Below are positions 1 through 9,557 of a DNA stretch of 64,000 nt, piece by piece. The position numbers and the translations under genes were made by a program. The DNA is taken from assembly GCA_963713355.1 (NCBI GenBank), contig CAVQLK010000011.1:434001-498000 (forward strand), given 5' to 3'. Position 1 is the first letter of the stretch. Every line of letters begins with the position of its first letter. The DNA comes from FEN-1219 sp963713355 (GTDB taxonomy: Bacteria > Pseudomonadota > Gammaproteobacteria > Steroidobacterales > Rariloculaceae). The notes below the pieces were generated by a model, which saw only the letters and a list, made by a program, of their open reading frames with translations, ran no database searches and had not been told where the DNA came from.

Positions 1-988
1 AGTGCCCTGCAGCGAGTTTTCGTTCCCATTCCAGTGACGTTTTTACGATCTTGGCAAGGTCGTCGTGCTGCGGTTGCCAGCCGAGGGTGGCACGGATACG
101 GGTCGCGCGAGCGACCAACGTGGGTGGATCGCCGGCCCTACGAGGTTCCTCCCTCTTGGCAATAGGGTGCCCAGCGACGCTCTCGACCATGGAAAGCAGC
201 TCGCGGACGCTATAGCCCCGCCCGTAACCGCAGTTCAATGTCGTGGATTCGCCGCCGCCGCGCAAGTAGGCCAACGCTTTCAGATGGGCGTCCGCGAGAT
301 CCTCGACATGGATGTAGTCGCGGACGCCGGTGCCGTCCGGAGTCGGGTAGTCTGTGCCAAAGATCGAGACGTGCGGTCGCTTGCCAACAACGACCTCGCA
401 CGCGACCTTCGTCAGGAGCGTCGCTTTCGGTGTCGCTTGGCCGATACGGCCGGCGGGATCGGAGCCCGCGACGTTGAAGTAGCGGAGTGCGACGTAGCGC
501 AGCGGATTCACGGCCGCGACGTCGCGCAGCATCCATTCCGTCATGAGCTTCGAGGTGCCGTAGGCGTTGATCGGCGCCGTCGGCGTTTCCTCGGAGGCTT
601 CGCCGTCGCTCGGGATCCCGTAGACGGCCGCCGTCGACGAGAACACCACGTATTTCACGCCCGCGAGAAGCGAGTGCTCGAGCAGCGTGCGGCTTGCGCA
701 GGTGTTGTTGCAGTAGTACTTCAGCGGATCGGCCACCGACTCCGGCACGACGGTGTGCGCCGCGAAGTGCATGACCGTATCGATCTCGTAGCGATCGAAG
801 AGCTTCTTGAGACATTCTGAATCGCCGGTGTTGCCGACGACGAGCTCCCCGTGCAGGACCGCCTGGCGGAACCCCGTCGAGAGATCGTCGAGCACGACGA
901 TCTTCTCGCCGGCATCACCGAGCTGGCGCACGACGTGCGAGCCGATATAGCCCGCGCCTCCCGTGACCAGAATTGTTTTTTGCTTCAT
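1..988 (-). CDS. galE: UDP-glucose 4-epimerase (3' end cut by window edge)
   Basis: Interconverts UDP-glucose and UDP-galactose in the cytoplasm for sugar-nucleotide and surface polysaccharide supply. Translating the minus strand from ATG at 988 gives an NAD-binding Rossmann start (VTGGAGYIGSH, residues 8-18) and the short-chain dehydrogenase catalytic pair Tyr143/Lys147 in YGTSK. Further on are RYFNVAGSDP and DGTGVRDYIHVEDLADAH, typical of GalE. The frame is open for 329 codons to the window edge and ends in an alpha-helical GalE-like tail, so only about ten residues should be missing. It is divergent from the lipoprotein gene at 1134. The identification is firm. Confidence 0.95.
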   Translation of the reverse strand, partial: MKQKTILVTGGAGYIGSHVVRQLGDAGEKIVVLDDLSTGFRQAVLHGELVVGNTGDSECLKKLFDRYEIDTVMHFAAHTVVPESVADPLKYYCNNTCASRTLLEHSLLAGVKYVVFSSTAAVYGIPSDGEASEETPTAPINAYGTSKLMTEWMLRDVAAVNPLRYVALRYFNVAGSDPAGRIGQATPKATLLTKVACEVVVGKRPHVSIFGTDYPTPDGTGVRDYIHVEDLADAHLKALAYLRGGGESTTLNCGYGRGYSVRELLSMVESVAGHPIAKREEPRRAGDPPTLVARATRIRATLGWQPQHDDLAKIVKTSLEWERKLAAGH

Positions 989-1133
989 AGACTTAAATGG
1001 GGCGACATAATCTCGACCCGTGAGTTTAGCAGCTCGGCTCTACACAACCCGGAAACGAGTCGCAATTTGGCGCCTCTGCGTCGCAAGAGACAGACACTGT
1101 CCTCGATCGGCCGTACGCGGGTAGGATCGCGCG

Positions 1134-2837
1134 ATGCTTCGCTGGCTCGCTGCTGTTTCGGTCCTCGCGCTTCTCGCCGGTTGCGGCAGCAGTAGCAGCG
1201 CCGATCCGGGGCCCGGCGGGCCCGCCGTCACTGTCAGCGGGCAGGTCACGTTCGACAAGGTGCCCGTCGCTCCCGGCCAAGGGCTCGTTTACTCACAGAC
1301 CGTTGCGCAGCCGGCGCGCGGCGTCACGGTCGAGCTGCTCCAAAACGGCTCGGTCACCGCGAGCACGACGACGGATGCGGCCGGCAATTACTCCTTCGGT
1401 AACGTCGCGGCGAGCATCGACGTCGCCGTGCGCGTGCGCGCGGAAATGCTGCGCGTCGGGAGCCCAAGCTGGGACTTCCGCGTCGTCGACAACGTCAACG
1501 GCGATGCGTTGTACACGCTCGCGGGCACCGTGTTCAACACGGGCACGGCCGGCGTCACGCGCAATCTGCATGCTGCATCGGGATGGACGGGATCCGCTTA
1601 CACGGAGACGCGCTCCGCGGCGCCGTTTGCGATCCTCGACGTCGCTTACGATGCCGTGCAGCTCGTGCTCACGGCCGCGCCGGCGACGGCGTTTCCTGCG
1701 TTGCGCTTTCAGTGGAGCACGGCGAACGTTCCCGTCGATGGGGCGGGGCCCGGGGAGATCGGCTCGAGCCGGTACCGCGCCGACGCCGGTATTGTGCTTC
1801 TCGGGGCCGCCAATCAGGACACCGACGAATACGACCGGCACGTCATCGCGCATGAATTCGGTCACTATCTCGAGCATCGCTTCTCGCGCTCCGACAGCAT
1901 CGGCGGTCCGCACGGGCTCACGGACCAGCTCGACATGCGGCTCGCGTTCGGCGAGGCCTGGGGCAGCGCGTTCGCGGCGATGGTCACGGGCCAGCGCATT
2001 TACGTCGACAGCCACAGCGCGGATCAGGCGCACGCTTTCAGCTTCGACCTCGAGCAGAGCCCGACGCGCATCAATCCGAACCCCGGCTGGTTCAACGAGG
2101 AGTCGCTGCAGGCGCTGATCTACGATCTCTACGACAACGGCCGCGACGTGCCGCCGGGCTCTCTGACCGTCGACGATCTGTCGCTCGGGTTCGGCCCGAT
2201 CTGGAGAGCGCTGACGAACGAGCAGCGCACGACGCGAGCGCTGACGAGCGTGTTTCCGTTCGTCAACGCGCTGAAGGTCGCACGCCCGGCGGATCAATCG
2301 CTGATCGACAGCTTGACGAAGTCGCAGCGCATCGCAGACGTCACCGACGATTTCGGCACGGGGCAGACGAACTTCGGTATACCGACGAAGCGCACGTTGG
2401 CGGAGGTCACCAAGGATTTCAACACGGTGTACGGCTCGCTCGTCGTCGGCGCGACGCTGGCAGAGGTCTGCAGCCTCGACGATTACACGAGCTCGGCCAC
2501 GGGAGCCGAGAACAAGCTCGCGTCGCGGCGGTATGTGCACTTCACCGTCACGAATCCCGGCGTGCATACGATCACGGCGCGCGCACGGGCGCCGCTGAAT
2601 GCCGCGGCCGATCCGGACTTGGTGTTGCATCTCGGCGGCGGCCAGATGCTGAAATCTGAAAGCGAGCCCAGCTGCTCGGTCAGCACGCCTGCGAGCTGCG
2701 TCGAGGAATTTTCTCCGGACTTGCAAGTCGGCAACTACGTGCTCGAGGTCTATGAATGGTCGAACACGAATCGAGCCGACGACCCCGAGTATCCGCCGAT
2801 CGGCCGGACGTGCTTCGACGTGACGGTGACGCGATGA
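1134..2837 (+). CDS. putative secreted lipoprotein metallopeptidase
   Basis: 567-residue predicted lipoprotein. The N-terminus is a short signal sequence with lipobox LLAGC (Cys17) followed by a Ser/Gly linker, so it should be lipid-anchored outside the cytoplasm. Residues about 30-110 look like a carboxypeptidase-regulatory/Cna-B-type beta domain. HEFGH at residues 240-244, with a downstream Glu274 in FGEAWG, matches a gluzincin-like zinc peptidase arrangement. The C-terminal ~110 residues resemble a beta-sandwich adhesion or pre-peptidase-type domain with several cysteines. Its stop overlaps the next start (ATGA), so the two genes are probably translationally coupled. Protease activity is inferred from HExxH only; the substrate is unknown. 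Confidence 0.7.
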   Translation: MLRWLAAVSVLALLAGCGSSSSADPGPGGPAVTVSGQVTFDKVPVAPGQGLVYSQTVAQPARGVTVELLQNGSVTASTTTDAAGNYSFGNVAASIDVAVRVRAEMLRVGSPSWDFRVVDNVNGDALYTLAGTVFNTGTAGVTRNLHAASGWTGSAYTETRSAAPFAILDVAYDAVQLVLTAAPATAFPALRFQWSTANVPVDGAGPGEIGSSRYRADAGIVLLGAANQDTDEYDRHVIAHEFGHYLEHRFSRSDSIGGPHGLTDQLDMRLAFGEAWGSAFAAMVTGQRIYVDSHSADQAHAFSFDLEQSPTRINPNPGWFNEESLQALIYDLYDNGRDVPPGSLTVDDLSLGFGPIWRALTNEQRTTRALTSVFPFVNALKVARPADQSLIDSLTKSQRIADVTDDFGTGQTNFGIPTKRTLAEVTKDFNTVYGSLVVGATLAEVCSLDDYTSSATGAENKLASRRYVHFTVTNPGVHTITARARAPLNAAADPDLVLHLGGGQMLKSESEPSCSVSTPASCVEEFSPDLQVGNYVLEVYEWSNTNRADDPEYPPIGRTCFDVTVTR

Positions 2838-3340
2838 GAAAGCGAACGGCAGTCGTGCTGCTCATGGCCGTGCTCGCTTCGCCGACGCTCGGCGTTGCGG
2901 CGCCGCGGGCGGCAGAGCGTGCGGCGCCGGCTCGCGTCGATCTACCCGTCAAGCCGACCGGGCCGATCGGCATCGAATATCGCGTGGCGGCGCAGCCGGC
3001 CGTCGGCGTACCGCTCGAGATCGCCATCACGGCGCGTGTCCAAGCAGACGTCGGCCGCGTCACGATCGAAGCTGCCGCTAGCTCCACGGGCGCTGTCCTC
3101 GTGACGGCGCCAGTGCTCGGGTCGTCCGGTGCAGGCGTGTACTCGTGGACGATCACGGTCGTGCCGCTGGTCGCGGAAGCCGGCTACTTGAGCGTCATCG
3201 TGGCAGGCGAGGTCGACGGCGTCGCGCAGGCGCGCAGTGTCACGGTGCCGTTGCGCGCTGCCGCAGCGCCTAGCTCCGATCCGCCGCCCGCGGCTGATGG
3301 CGAAGCCCTGATCGCATTGCCCGTCCAAGAAAGTCCTTGA
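2834..3340 (+). CDS. small exported protein coupled to the upstream lipoprotein
   Basis: 168 residues starting at ATG 2834, which overlaps the stop of the preceding gene by four bases. An N-terminal signal peptide (MRKRTAVVLLMAVLASPTLG, cleavage probably after AA near residue 22) predicts export. The rest is a single beta-rich domain (residues about 35-140) of Ig-like or CARDB-like character, followed by a proline-rich tail. I do not recognise a named family. The overlap with the metallopeptidase-like lipoprotein suggests the two products act together at the cell surface; that is inference from context. Confidence 0.6.
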   Translation: MRKRTAVVLLMAVLASPTLGVAAPRAAERAAPARVDLPVKPTGPIGIEYRVAAQPAVGVPLEIAITARVQADVGRVTIEAAASSTGAVLVTAPVLGSSGAGVYSWTITVVPLVAEAGYLSVIVAGEVDGVAQARSVTVPLRAAAAPSSDPPPAADGEALIALPVQESP

Positions 3341-3366
3341 AACGGCGATAAACGAGAGTTGAGTCA

Positions 3367-3385
3367 CGGCGCCGGCAAGGCGCCG
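3367..3385 (+). terminator. short GC hairpin, possible terminator
   Basis: CGGCGCC pairs with GGCGCCG across a 5-nt loop (ggcaa), 27 bases after the small exported protein gene. Only a weak TTCCT follows, so an intrinsic terminator is possible but not convincing. Confidence 0.3.
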
Positions 3386-3438
3386 TTCCTAGACTTTGTA
3401 CTGCGGTCGCGGCCGGCTCCGAGGGCTCGAAACTCACC

Positions 3439-6400
3439 ATGGCGAAGGATCGCCTCAAGCGGAGGATCGCGGAAGCGTTGCAGGGCGCATCGGCCCGCGA
3501 CGAGCTGAAGCAAATCCTGGTCGGCGCCGACGAGCTGAGGCAGCACGAGCCGCAAGCCGTGCTGCCCATCCTCGAGGTCAAAGACCCGATCGTGAGCGTA
3601 GATGTCGACGGCATCGTGCGGGAAGCCAATGCCGCGGCGGCTCGTTTGCTCGATGCGGCAGTCGAGGACATCGTCGGCCAAGACGTCGCGCGTTTCATTC
3701 CGCAGCTTGCGCCCGCGCTAGCGACGCTCGATGCTCTCGCGGATCGTATCGCGGACACGTTCGTCGATGCGGCGCCCGAGATCCTCGAGGCGCAGCGCAG
3801 CGGCGGGAGCCCGCTGACGGTCGAGGTCACCGTGAGCCGCGCCGACCACGGGACCGGAATGCGCTTCTTGCTGTGCATGCGCGACGTCACCGAGCGGCTG
3901 CACGACGAGCACGCGCTGCGGGAAAGCGAAGCGCGCTATCGCGCGCTCGTCGAGAACGCGCGTCAGTCCGAGACGCTCGCGTACGGCGAGCGCCGTGTGC
4001 TCGAGCTCGTGGCTGCGAACGCGCCTCTCGAGAGGACGCTGGCGTCGGTCGTGCGGCTCATCGAGCAGCTGCATCCCGGCATCAGCGCGACGATCAGCTT
4101 GCTCGATGCAGGCGCGGGCGAATTGCGGTTGGCCGCGTCGCACGGCCTGACGGCCGCGCTGTCGGACCACCTCGCGAAGCTGCCGATCGGGGTGCGGTCG
4201 GGCTGGTGCGGCGTCGCCGCATCGCTCGGGCGTCAGGTCGTCGTTCGCGACGTTGCGACTGATCCGCTGTGCTCCGAGGTCGCGCCCGTGGCGCTCGCCA
4301 ATGGCGTGCGCGCGTGCTGCTCGACGCCGATCTTCACAACGGGCGACCGCGTGCACGGAACGCTCGCTTTGTATTTCGACACCGTCCGCGGTCCGCAAAC
4401 CGAGGAGCTCGACCTCGTCACTCGCTTGACGCAGCTCGCAGGTATCGCGATCCGCCGCAAGCAGGACGAGTCGGCGCTTCGCGAGAGCGAGGCGAGATTC
4501 CGGTCGCTGTTCGATAATGTCGTGGACGGCGTGTACCAGGCTGCGCCGAGCGGCGAGCTGCTGTCGGCGAACCCCGCGCTCGTGCAGATGCTCGGTCTCG
4601 AAGACGTCACGGCGCTTGGCCGCTGCAACATGGCCGAGTTCTTCGTGGATCCGAGGGAACGCGCGCGCCTCGTCAGCGAGCTCCGGTCCTATGGCCGCGT
4701 TCGGCACTTCGAGTATCAGATGCGCACGCGCACGGGGCGCGTCATTATCGTCCTCGAGAATTCGCGGCTCGTGACGGACGGCGACGGACGGCCGCTGTAC
4801 TTCGAAGGCACGATCACCGACATCACGCAGCGCAAGGCCGCGGAGCGCGCGCTGTTCAACGAGAAGGAGCGCGCCCAGGTCACGCTGCAGTCGATCGGCG
4901 ACGCCGTCGTGACGACGGACGCGAGCGGCAACATCGAGTACCTAAATCCCGTCGCCGAGCAGCTCACGGGTTGGGAGGCGCGCGAGGTGCAGGGCACGCC
5001 GATCGAGACGATCATCGTGCTGCGCGACGAGCTGACGGGCGAGGCCGTGGCAAATCCCGTCTCGCGCTGCTTGCAAGAGGGCCGCGTCGTCACGATCGCC
5101 GACAACGTCGTCCTCGTGGCTCGCGACGGCTCGACGATCGCGATCCAAGATTCGGCCGCCCCGATCCAGGATCGCAACGGCCAGACGGTCGGCGCCGTGA
5201 TGGTGTTCCACGACGTGCGCCAGGAACGGCAGCTGCACCGCAGGCTCGCCTATCTCGCGAGTCACGACCTGTTGACGGGCTTCATCAATCGCCGCGAGCT
5301 CGAAGAGCGGTTGTCCACGGTGCTCGGCGTAGTCAAGGCCGAGCCCGGCAAGTCGGCCGCGCTGCTCTACATGGATCTCGATCAGTTCAAGGTCGTCAAC
5401 GATACCTGCGGGCACAGCGCCGGAGACTTACTGCTGCGCCAGCTCGGCGACGTGCTGCGTGCGCACGTTCCGAAGACGGGCGCGCTGGCGCGCCTCGGCG
5501 GCGACGAGTTCGCCGTGCTCCTGCCGGACTTCACGCTGCCCGCGGCCGCGGCGATCGCCGAGTCGCTGCGCGAGGCGATCGCGGCTTTTCGCTTCTCGTG
5601 GCGCGACAGCGCGCTGCAAGTCGGCGTCAGCATCGGCATCGTGCCCGTCGAGGCAGGCAGTGAGAGCGTGGCGACGTTGATGAGCGCTGCCGACGTCGCC
5701 TGCTACGTCGCGAAGGACCTCGGCCGCAACCGTATTCACGTCTACGAGGAAGGCGACGCGGCGGAACGCCATCAAGAGATGCTGTGGGTCGCGCGAATCA
5801 CGCGCGCGCTCGAGGAGGAGCGGTTCGAGCTCTACTACCAGCCGATAGTGCCGATCGGCCCCGAGCAAGGGCATTGGCCGCACTACGAGCTGCTGCTGCG
5901 CATGCGCGACGAGCAAGGGCAGCTCGTCGCGCCGACGGCATTCATTCCAGCCGCCGAGCGCTACAATCTGATGCCGGGGCTAGACCGCTGGGTCGTAAGC
6001 CACACGCTCGAGACGCTCGCGTACCGCGGCGCTCCGGGCACTACGCCGTATACGGTCGCGATCAACCTGTCGGGCACGACGTTGAACGACGCGCGCTTCC
6101 TCGACTTCGTGCTCGACGAGCTGACTGCGGCCGCCATCGTCCCCGGCGCGATCTGCTTCGAGATAACGGAAACCGCCGCGATCGCGAACTTAGGGCAGGT
6201 CATCTCGTTCATGCGCGCGTTGAAAGCGCGCGGCTGCCGCTTCTCGCTCGACGATTTCGGGACGGGGTTGTCGTCGCTGACGTACCTGAAAAACTTGCCC
6301 GTCGACTACGTGAAAATCGACGGGCAGTTCGTGGGCAATGTGCTGCGGGACGGCTGCCGACGAGTGCGTCGTCGAGTCGATCGCGCGAATGGCGCGAGCC

Positions 6401-6568
6401 TTCCGCATTCATGCGATCGCGGAACGCGTCGAGAGCCGCGACGTGATGAAGCGGCTCGGCGAGCTCGGCGTCTCCTTCGCTCAAGGCTACTTCATCGCGG
6501 TGCCGCAGCCAGTCTCCGAGCTGCCGCAGCGCTCGAACACGCACCGTATACGCGCCGCCTCGTCCTAG
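3439..6568 (+). CDS. PAS-GAF-PAS-PAS-GGDEF-EAL cyclic-di-GMP signalling protein (frameshifted near 6350)
   Basis: Predicted c-di-GMP turnover enzyme. The order is: PAS (about residues 38-150), GAF (185-340), PAS (350-465), PAS (480-600), GGDEF (intact GGDEF at 687-691) and EAL (ELL at 817-819, DDFGTG and KIDGQFV retained). No RxxD inhibitory site is seen before GGDEF. No membrane segment is visible, so it is probably a cytoplasmic sensor. An extra base at about 6348-6351 (GGGACGGCTGCC) throws the last ~70 codons out of frame. The other frame restores ECVVESIARMARAFRIHAIA and QGYFIAVPQP, the normal EAL end, stopping at 6568. As sequenced, the frame runs falsely into dusA. Whether synthesis or hydrolysis dominates cannot be told. 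Confidence 0.8.
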
Positions 6569-6603
6569 CTCTGGCCCGCCGGGGCTTGCATAATGACGGC
6601 CTC

Positions 6604-7608
6604 ATGCAAGCCTCGACTACATACAAATTGTGCGTCGCGCCGATGATGGATCGGACCGATCGGCATCTGCGGTATTTGCTGCGGTTGCTGGCGCCGCATG
6701 CGCGGTTATACACGGAGATGATCACGGCGAAGGCGCTCGTTCGCGGCGACGCCGAGCGGCTGCTGCGGTTCGACGCCGTGGAGCATCCCGTCGCGCTGCA
6801 GCTCGGCGGCAACGAGCCCGAGGAGCTCGCAATGGCGGCGCGGCTCGGCGCCGGCGCAGGCTACGACGAGATCAATCTCAACGTCGGCTGCCCCAGCGAC
6901 CGCGTGCAGGCCGGGTGCTTTGGCGCCGCGTTGATGCTCGAGCCAAGGCGCGTCGCCGAGTGCGTGCGCGCGATGCGCAGCGCCGTGGACGTTCCCGTTA
7001 CCGTGAAGACGCGGCTCGGCGTCGATGATCGCGACTCGTACGAGTTCGTTCGGGATTTCGTCGGCGAGGTCGCCGCGGCCGGGTGCACGACGTTCATCGT
7101 GCATGCACGCAAGGCCTGGCTCAGCGGCTTGAGTCCCAAGGAGAATCGCGAGATTCCGCCGCTCGACTACGCGCGCGTCTATCGTTTGAAGCGCGAGCTC
7201 CCGCAGTTGGCTCTAGTCATCAATGGCGGTTTCGTCACGCTCGAGGACAGCGTTGCGCAACTCGAGCACGTCGACGGCGTCATGATCGGCCGCGCCGCCT
7301 ATCAGGATTCGTGGCTGCTCGCGCGGCTCGACGAGCGATTGTTCGCTGGGCCGAAGACAACGGAACAAGCGGTGCTCGGCACGTTCGAGCGCTACGTCGC
7401 GCGCGAGGTCGCGGCCGGCACGCCGTTGCGCGCCATGACGCGGCACCTGCTCGGCATGCGCAGCGGGCGCGCGGGCGGGCGGCGCTGGCGAAGAATATTG
7501 GGAGAGCTCGGCGAGGGCACGCGCGGCCTCGAAGAGCTGCGCTCGCTAGTCGGCACGTTCGCGAACGGCGCGTCGCTATCGCCGCCATGGATGGCGGCGC
7601 CGCAATAG
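6604..7608 (+). CDS. dusA: tRNA-dihydrouridine(20/20a) synthase DusA
   Basis: FMN-dependent reductase that makes dihydrouridine in the tRNA D-loop. The 334-residue product begins at ATG 6604, and APMMDRTDRHLRYL is the characteristic DusA opening. NLNVGCPSDRVQ contains the catalytic cysteine, VTVKTRLGVDD and FIVHARKAWLSGLSPKENR are DusA-specific, and INGG...GVMIGRAAYQ binds the FMN phosphate. A TTGCATAAT element just upstream (6586-6594) looks like an extended -10, so it may have its own promoter. Apparent fusion to the preceding c-di-GMP protein is an artefact of the frameshift there. Confidence 0.95.
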   Translation: MQASTTYKLCVAPMMDRTDRHLRYLLRLLAPHARLYTEMITAKALVRGDAERLLRFDAVEHPVALQLGGNEPEELAMAARLGAGAGYDEINLNVGCPSDRVQAGCFGAALMLEPRRVAECVRAMRSAVDVPVTVKTRLGVDDRDSYEFVRDFVGEVAAAGCTTFIVHARKAWLSGLSPKENREIPPLDYARVYRLKRELPQLALVINGGFVTLEDSVAQLEHVDGVMIGRAAYQDSWLLARLDERLFAGPKTTEQAVLGTFERYVAREVAAGTPLRAMTRHLLGMRSGRAGGRRWRRILGELGEGTRGLEELRSLVGTFANGASLSPPWMAAPQ

Positions 7609-7711
7609 CAGGAGCGTTTTGCGGCCGCCGGCGTCACCGAGGCCGCTGCACACAACGGCGCGTGACACCGCTACAATGGCGCGCTCTTTTTCCAGTGTTG
7701 AGGTGAACGGC

Positions 7712-8533
7712 GTGGCAGCCACGGCGAAGCAGAAGCTTGCGTCCACGATGGCCGCGAAGGCGGACATCCACGATCTCTACGAGAAGTCCGTGCAGACCGT
7801 CGACCTCGAGGTCGAGTTCTTGCGCGATACCTACCGCGCGCTGCGCGGCCGGGACCCGTCGAGCTTGCGCGAAGACTTCTGCGGCACCGCAAGCCTCACG
7901 TGCGAGTGGGCTCGCTCGGGGCCTCGCCGGCACGCAATCGGCGTCGACATCGATGCCGGTGTCCTCGATTGGGGCCGCAGGAATCGCCTTGCGCGGTTGA
8001 CGGAGACGGCTCGTGCAAGGGTCAAGCTCTTGCAGGCCGACGTCCGCACTGTCCGGACCGATGCCGTCGATATCGTCGGGGCATTCAACTTCAGCTATTT
8101 CTGCTTCAAGACGCGCGACGAGATGCGCGGCTACTTTGCCCGCGTGCGGCAAGCGCTGAACGAGGGCGGCCTCTTTTTCCTCGACGCCTTCGGCGGTCCC
8201 GATGCGTCGGACATCGTGAAAGAGCAAACGAAGATCGGACGGTTCACGTACATCTGGGAGCAGGCCGAGTTCGAGCCCGTGACGAGCCGCATTCTTTGCC
8301 ACATCCACTTCAAATTTCCCGACGGCTCGAGAATCAAACGCGCGTTCACGTACGACTGGCGGCTCTGGACGTTGCCCGAGCTCCGCGAGCTTCTCGCCGA
8401 GGCGGGTTTTTCGAGCTCCCGCGTCTTTTGGGAAGGCGACGACGGCGAGGGCGGCGGCAACGGCGAGTTCAAGGAGCACGCAACGGGCGAGGCGGATCCG
8501 GCGTGGATCGCGTACATCGTCGCTGAAAAATAA
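7712..8533 (+). CDS. class I SAM-dependent methyltransferase
   Basis: About 273 residues. GTG 7712 is chosen because TGAGGTGA lies 6-13 bases upstream; an ATG at 7676 in the same frame is an alternative. REDFCGTASLTCEWARSG followed by IGVDIDAGVLDWG forms the S-adenosylmethionine-binding motif I and the acidic end of strand 2. VGAFNFSYFCFKTRDEMRGY and LNEGGLFFLDAFGG are later Rossmann motifs. The C-terminal WTLPELRELLAEAGF is common in small-molecule or protein methyltransferases of this fold. The substrate is unknown. It stands alone between dusA and the cyclase gene. Confidence 0.8.
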   Translation: MAATAKQKLASTMAAKADIHDLYEKSVQTVDLEVEFLRDTYRALRGRDPSSLREDFCGTASLTCEWARSGPRRHAIGVDIDAGVLDWGRRNRLARLTETARARVKLLQADVRTVRTDAVDIVGAFNFSYFCFKTRDEMRGYFARVRQALNEGGLFFLDAFGGPDASDIVKEQTKIGRFTYIWEQAEFEPVTSRILCHIHFKFPDGSRIKRAFTYDWRLWTLPELRELLAEAGFSSSRVFWEGDDGEGGGNGEFKEHATGEADPAWIAYIVAEK

Positions 8534-8609
8534 GCGCGCTGTGGCGATCGATTCGCGCGACGAAGCGCTCGCGCGGAATGCAACGCGAATGAATGCGCTG
8601 ATCCTGGCG

Positions 8610-8615
8610 TATAAT
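8610..8615 (+). promoter_or_regulatory. -10 element upstream of the cyclase-FHA gene
   Basis: A perfect TATAAT lies 35 bases before the ATG of the cyclase-FHA gene. No good TTGACA match is seen 16-18 bases further up, so only the -10 is supported. The start has its own ribosome site (AAGGAAG). Confidence 0.5.
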
Positions 8616-8650
8616 CGCCTCGGCTCTCCGCTTGCGCACCAAAGGAAGCC

Positions 8651-9553
8651 ATGGGGAAGGATATAGAGGTTGCGATTCTGTTCGCCGACGTGGTGGGCAG
8701 CACGCAGCTATACGAACAGCTCGGCGACGTCAAAGCGCGAGAAATGGTGGGCCGTTGTCTCGACATCATGCGCGAGGCGACGGAGGCCAATCACGGCACC
8801 GTCATCAAGACCATGGGCGACGAGGTCATGTCGACGTTCCCGACGGCGGACGACGCCATGAACGCGGCGAAGCGCATGCAGGAGCGCATCTCGATCGACG
8901 GCGAGCTCGATCACGAGAACGGCCACGTCGCGATTAGGATCGGCTGCCACTTCGGCCCCGTCGTGCAAGAGCAGCGCGACATCTTCGGTTCGGCCGTGCA
9001 CACGGCGAACCGCATGACGAGCCAAGCGAAGGCGAAGCAGATCATCACGACGCTCGGGACGGTGCAGAAGATGTCGCCGGACTGGCAGGCCGCGACGCGC
9101 CAGATCGACATCGCGACGGTGCGCGGCAAGGCCGACGAGGTCGTGCTATTCGAAGTGCTGTGGCAGCCCGAGGATGCCACGAGCATGTTGCCGACCGTTG
9201 GCCAGGGCAGGAACAAGGCCGCACGGCCGAAGCGCTTGAGCCTGCGCTACCAGGGCCGCGAGGTCACCGTCGGCGAGGGCCGCAAGAGCGCGACGCTCGG
9301 CCGGGCCGAGGACAACGACGTCGTCGTCAAGGGCAATTTGATCTCGCGCGTGCACGCGCGCGTCGAAGCGAGCCGCGACAAATTCACGCTCGTCGACGAG
9401 AGCACGAACGGCACGTTCGTGCAGACCAACGCCGGCGAGGAAATCTTCGTTCGCCGCGACAGCACTCAGCTCACGGGCGAGGGCGTCATCGGCCTCGGGC
9501 GCGTGGCGCAGCCCGGCACGGCGTTAGCCGTGCACTTCGTCGTTGAAGAGTAG
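8651..9553 (+). CDS. class III adenylate/guanylate cyclase domain with C-terminal FHA domain
   Basis: 300 residues. The N-terminal ~170 form a class III nucleotide cyclase catalytic domain: ILFADVVGSTQLYEQLGD carries the first metal Asp, GTVIKTMGDEVMSTFP the second, and FGSAVHTANRM sits in the late active-site region. Residues about 195-300 form a forkhead-associated phosphothreonine-binding domain (ATLGRAEDNDVVVKG, ISRVHARV, DESTNGTFV). The protein should make a cyclic nucleotide and dock on a Thr-phosphorylated partner, but no Ser/Thr kinase gene is nearby. ATG 8651 is preceded by AAGGAAG. It converges on pckG with only four bases between the stops. Confidence 0.88.
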   Translation: MGKDIEVAILFADVVGSTQLYEQLGDVKAREMVGRCLDIMREATEANHGTVIKTMGDEVMSTFPTADDAMNAAKRMQERISIDGELDHENGHVAIRIGCHFGPVVQEQRDIFGSAVHTANRMTSQAKAKQIITTLGTVQKMSPDWQAATRQIDIATVRGKADEVVLFEVLWQPEDATSMLPTVGQGRNKAARPKRLSLRYQGREVTVGEGRKSATLGRAEDNDVVVKGNLISRVHARVEASRDKFTLVDESTNGTFVQTNAGEEIFVRRDSTQLTGEGVIGLGRVAQPGTALAVHFVVEE

Positions 9554-9557
9554 GGGC

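Noticed and set aside
1293..2726. Long minus-strand frame opposite the lipoprotein gene (similar long frames lie opposite bamA, lpxB and dnaE)
   Set aside because: High-GC antisense shadow: Arg/Asp/Val-rich composition, no recognisable motif, and the plus-strand product has clear domains.
3367..3385. Strong terminator before the c-di-GMP gene
   Set aside because: GC stem lacks a T-run; kept only as a low-confidence hairpin.
3439..7608. A single 1389-residue GGDEF/EAL-DusA fusion protein
   Set aside because: The region between the EAL and Dus parts (about 6350-6600) is arginine-rich nonsense, while another frame holds the normal EAL ending. DusA has its own start and promoter-like element.
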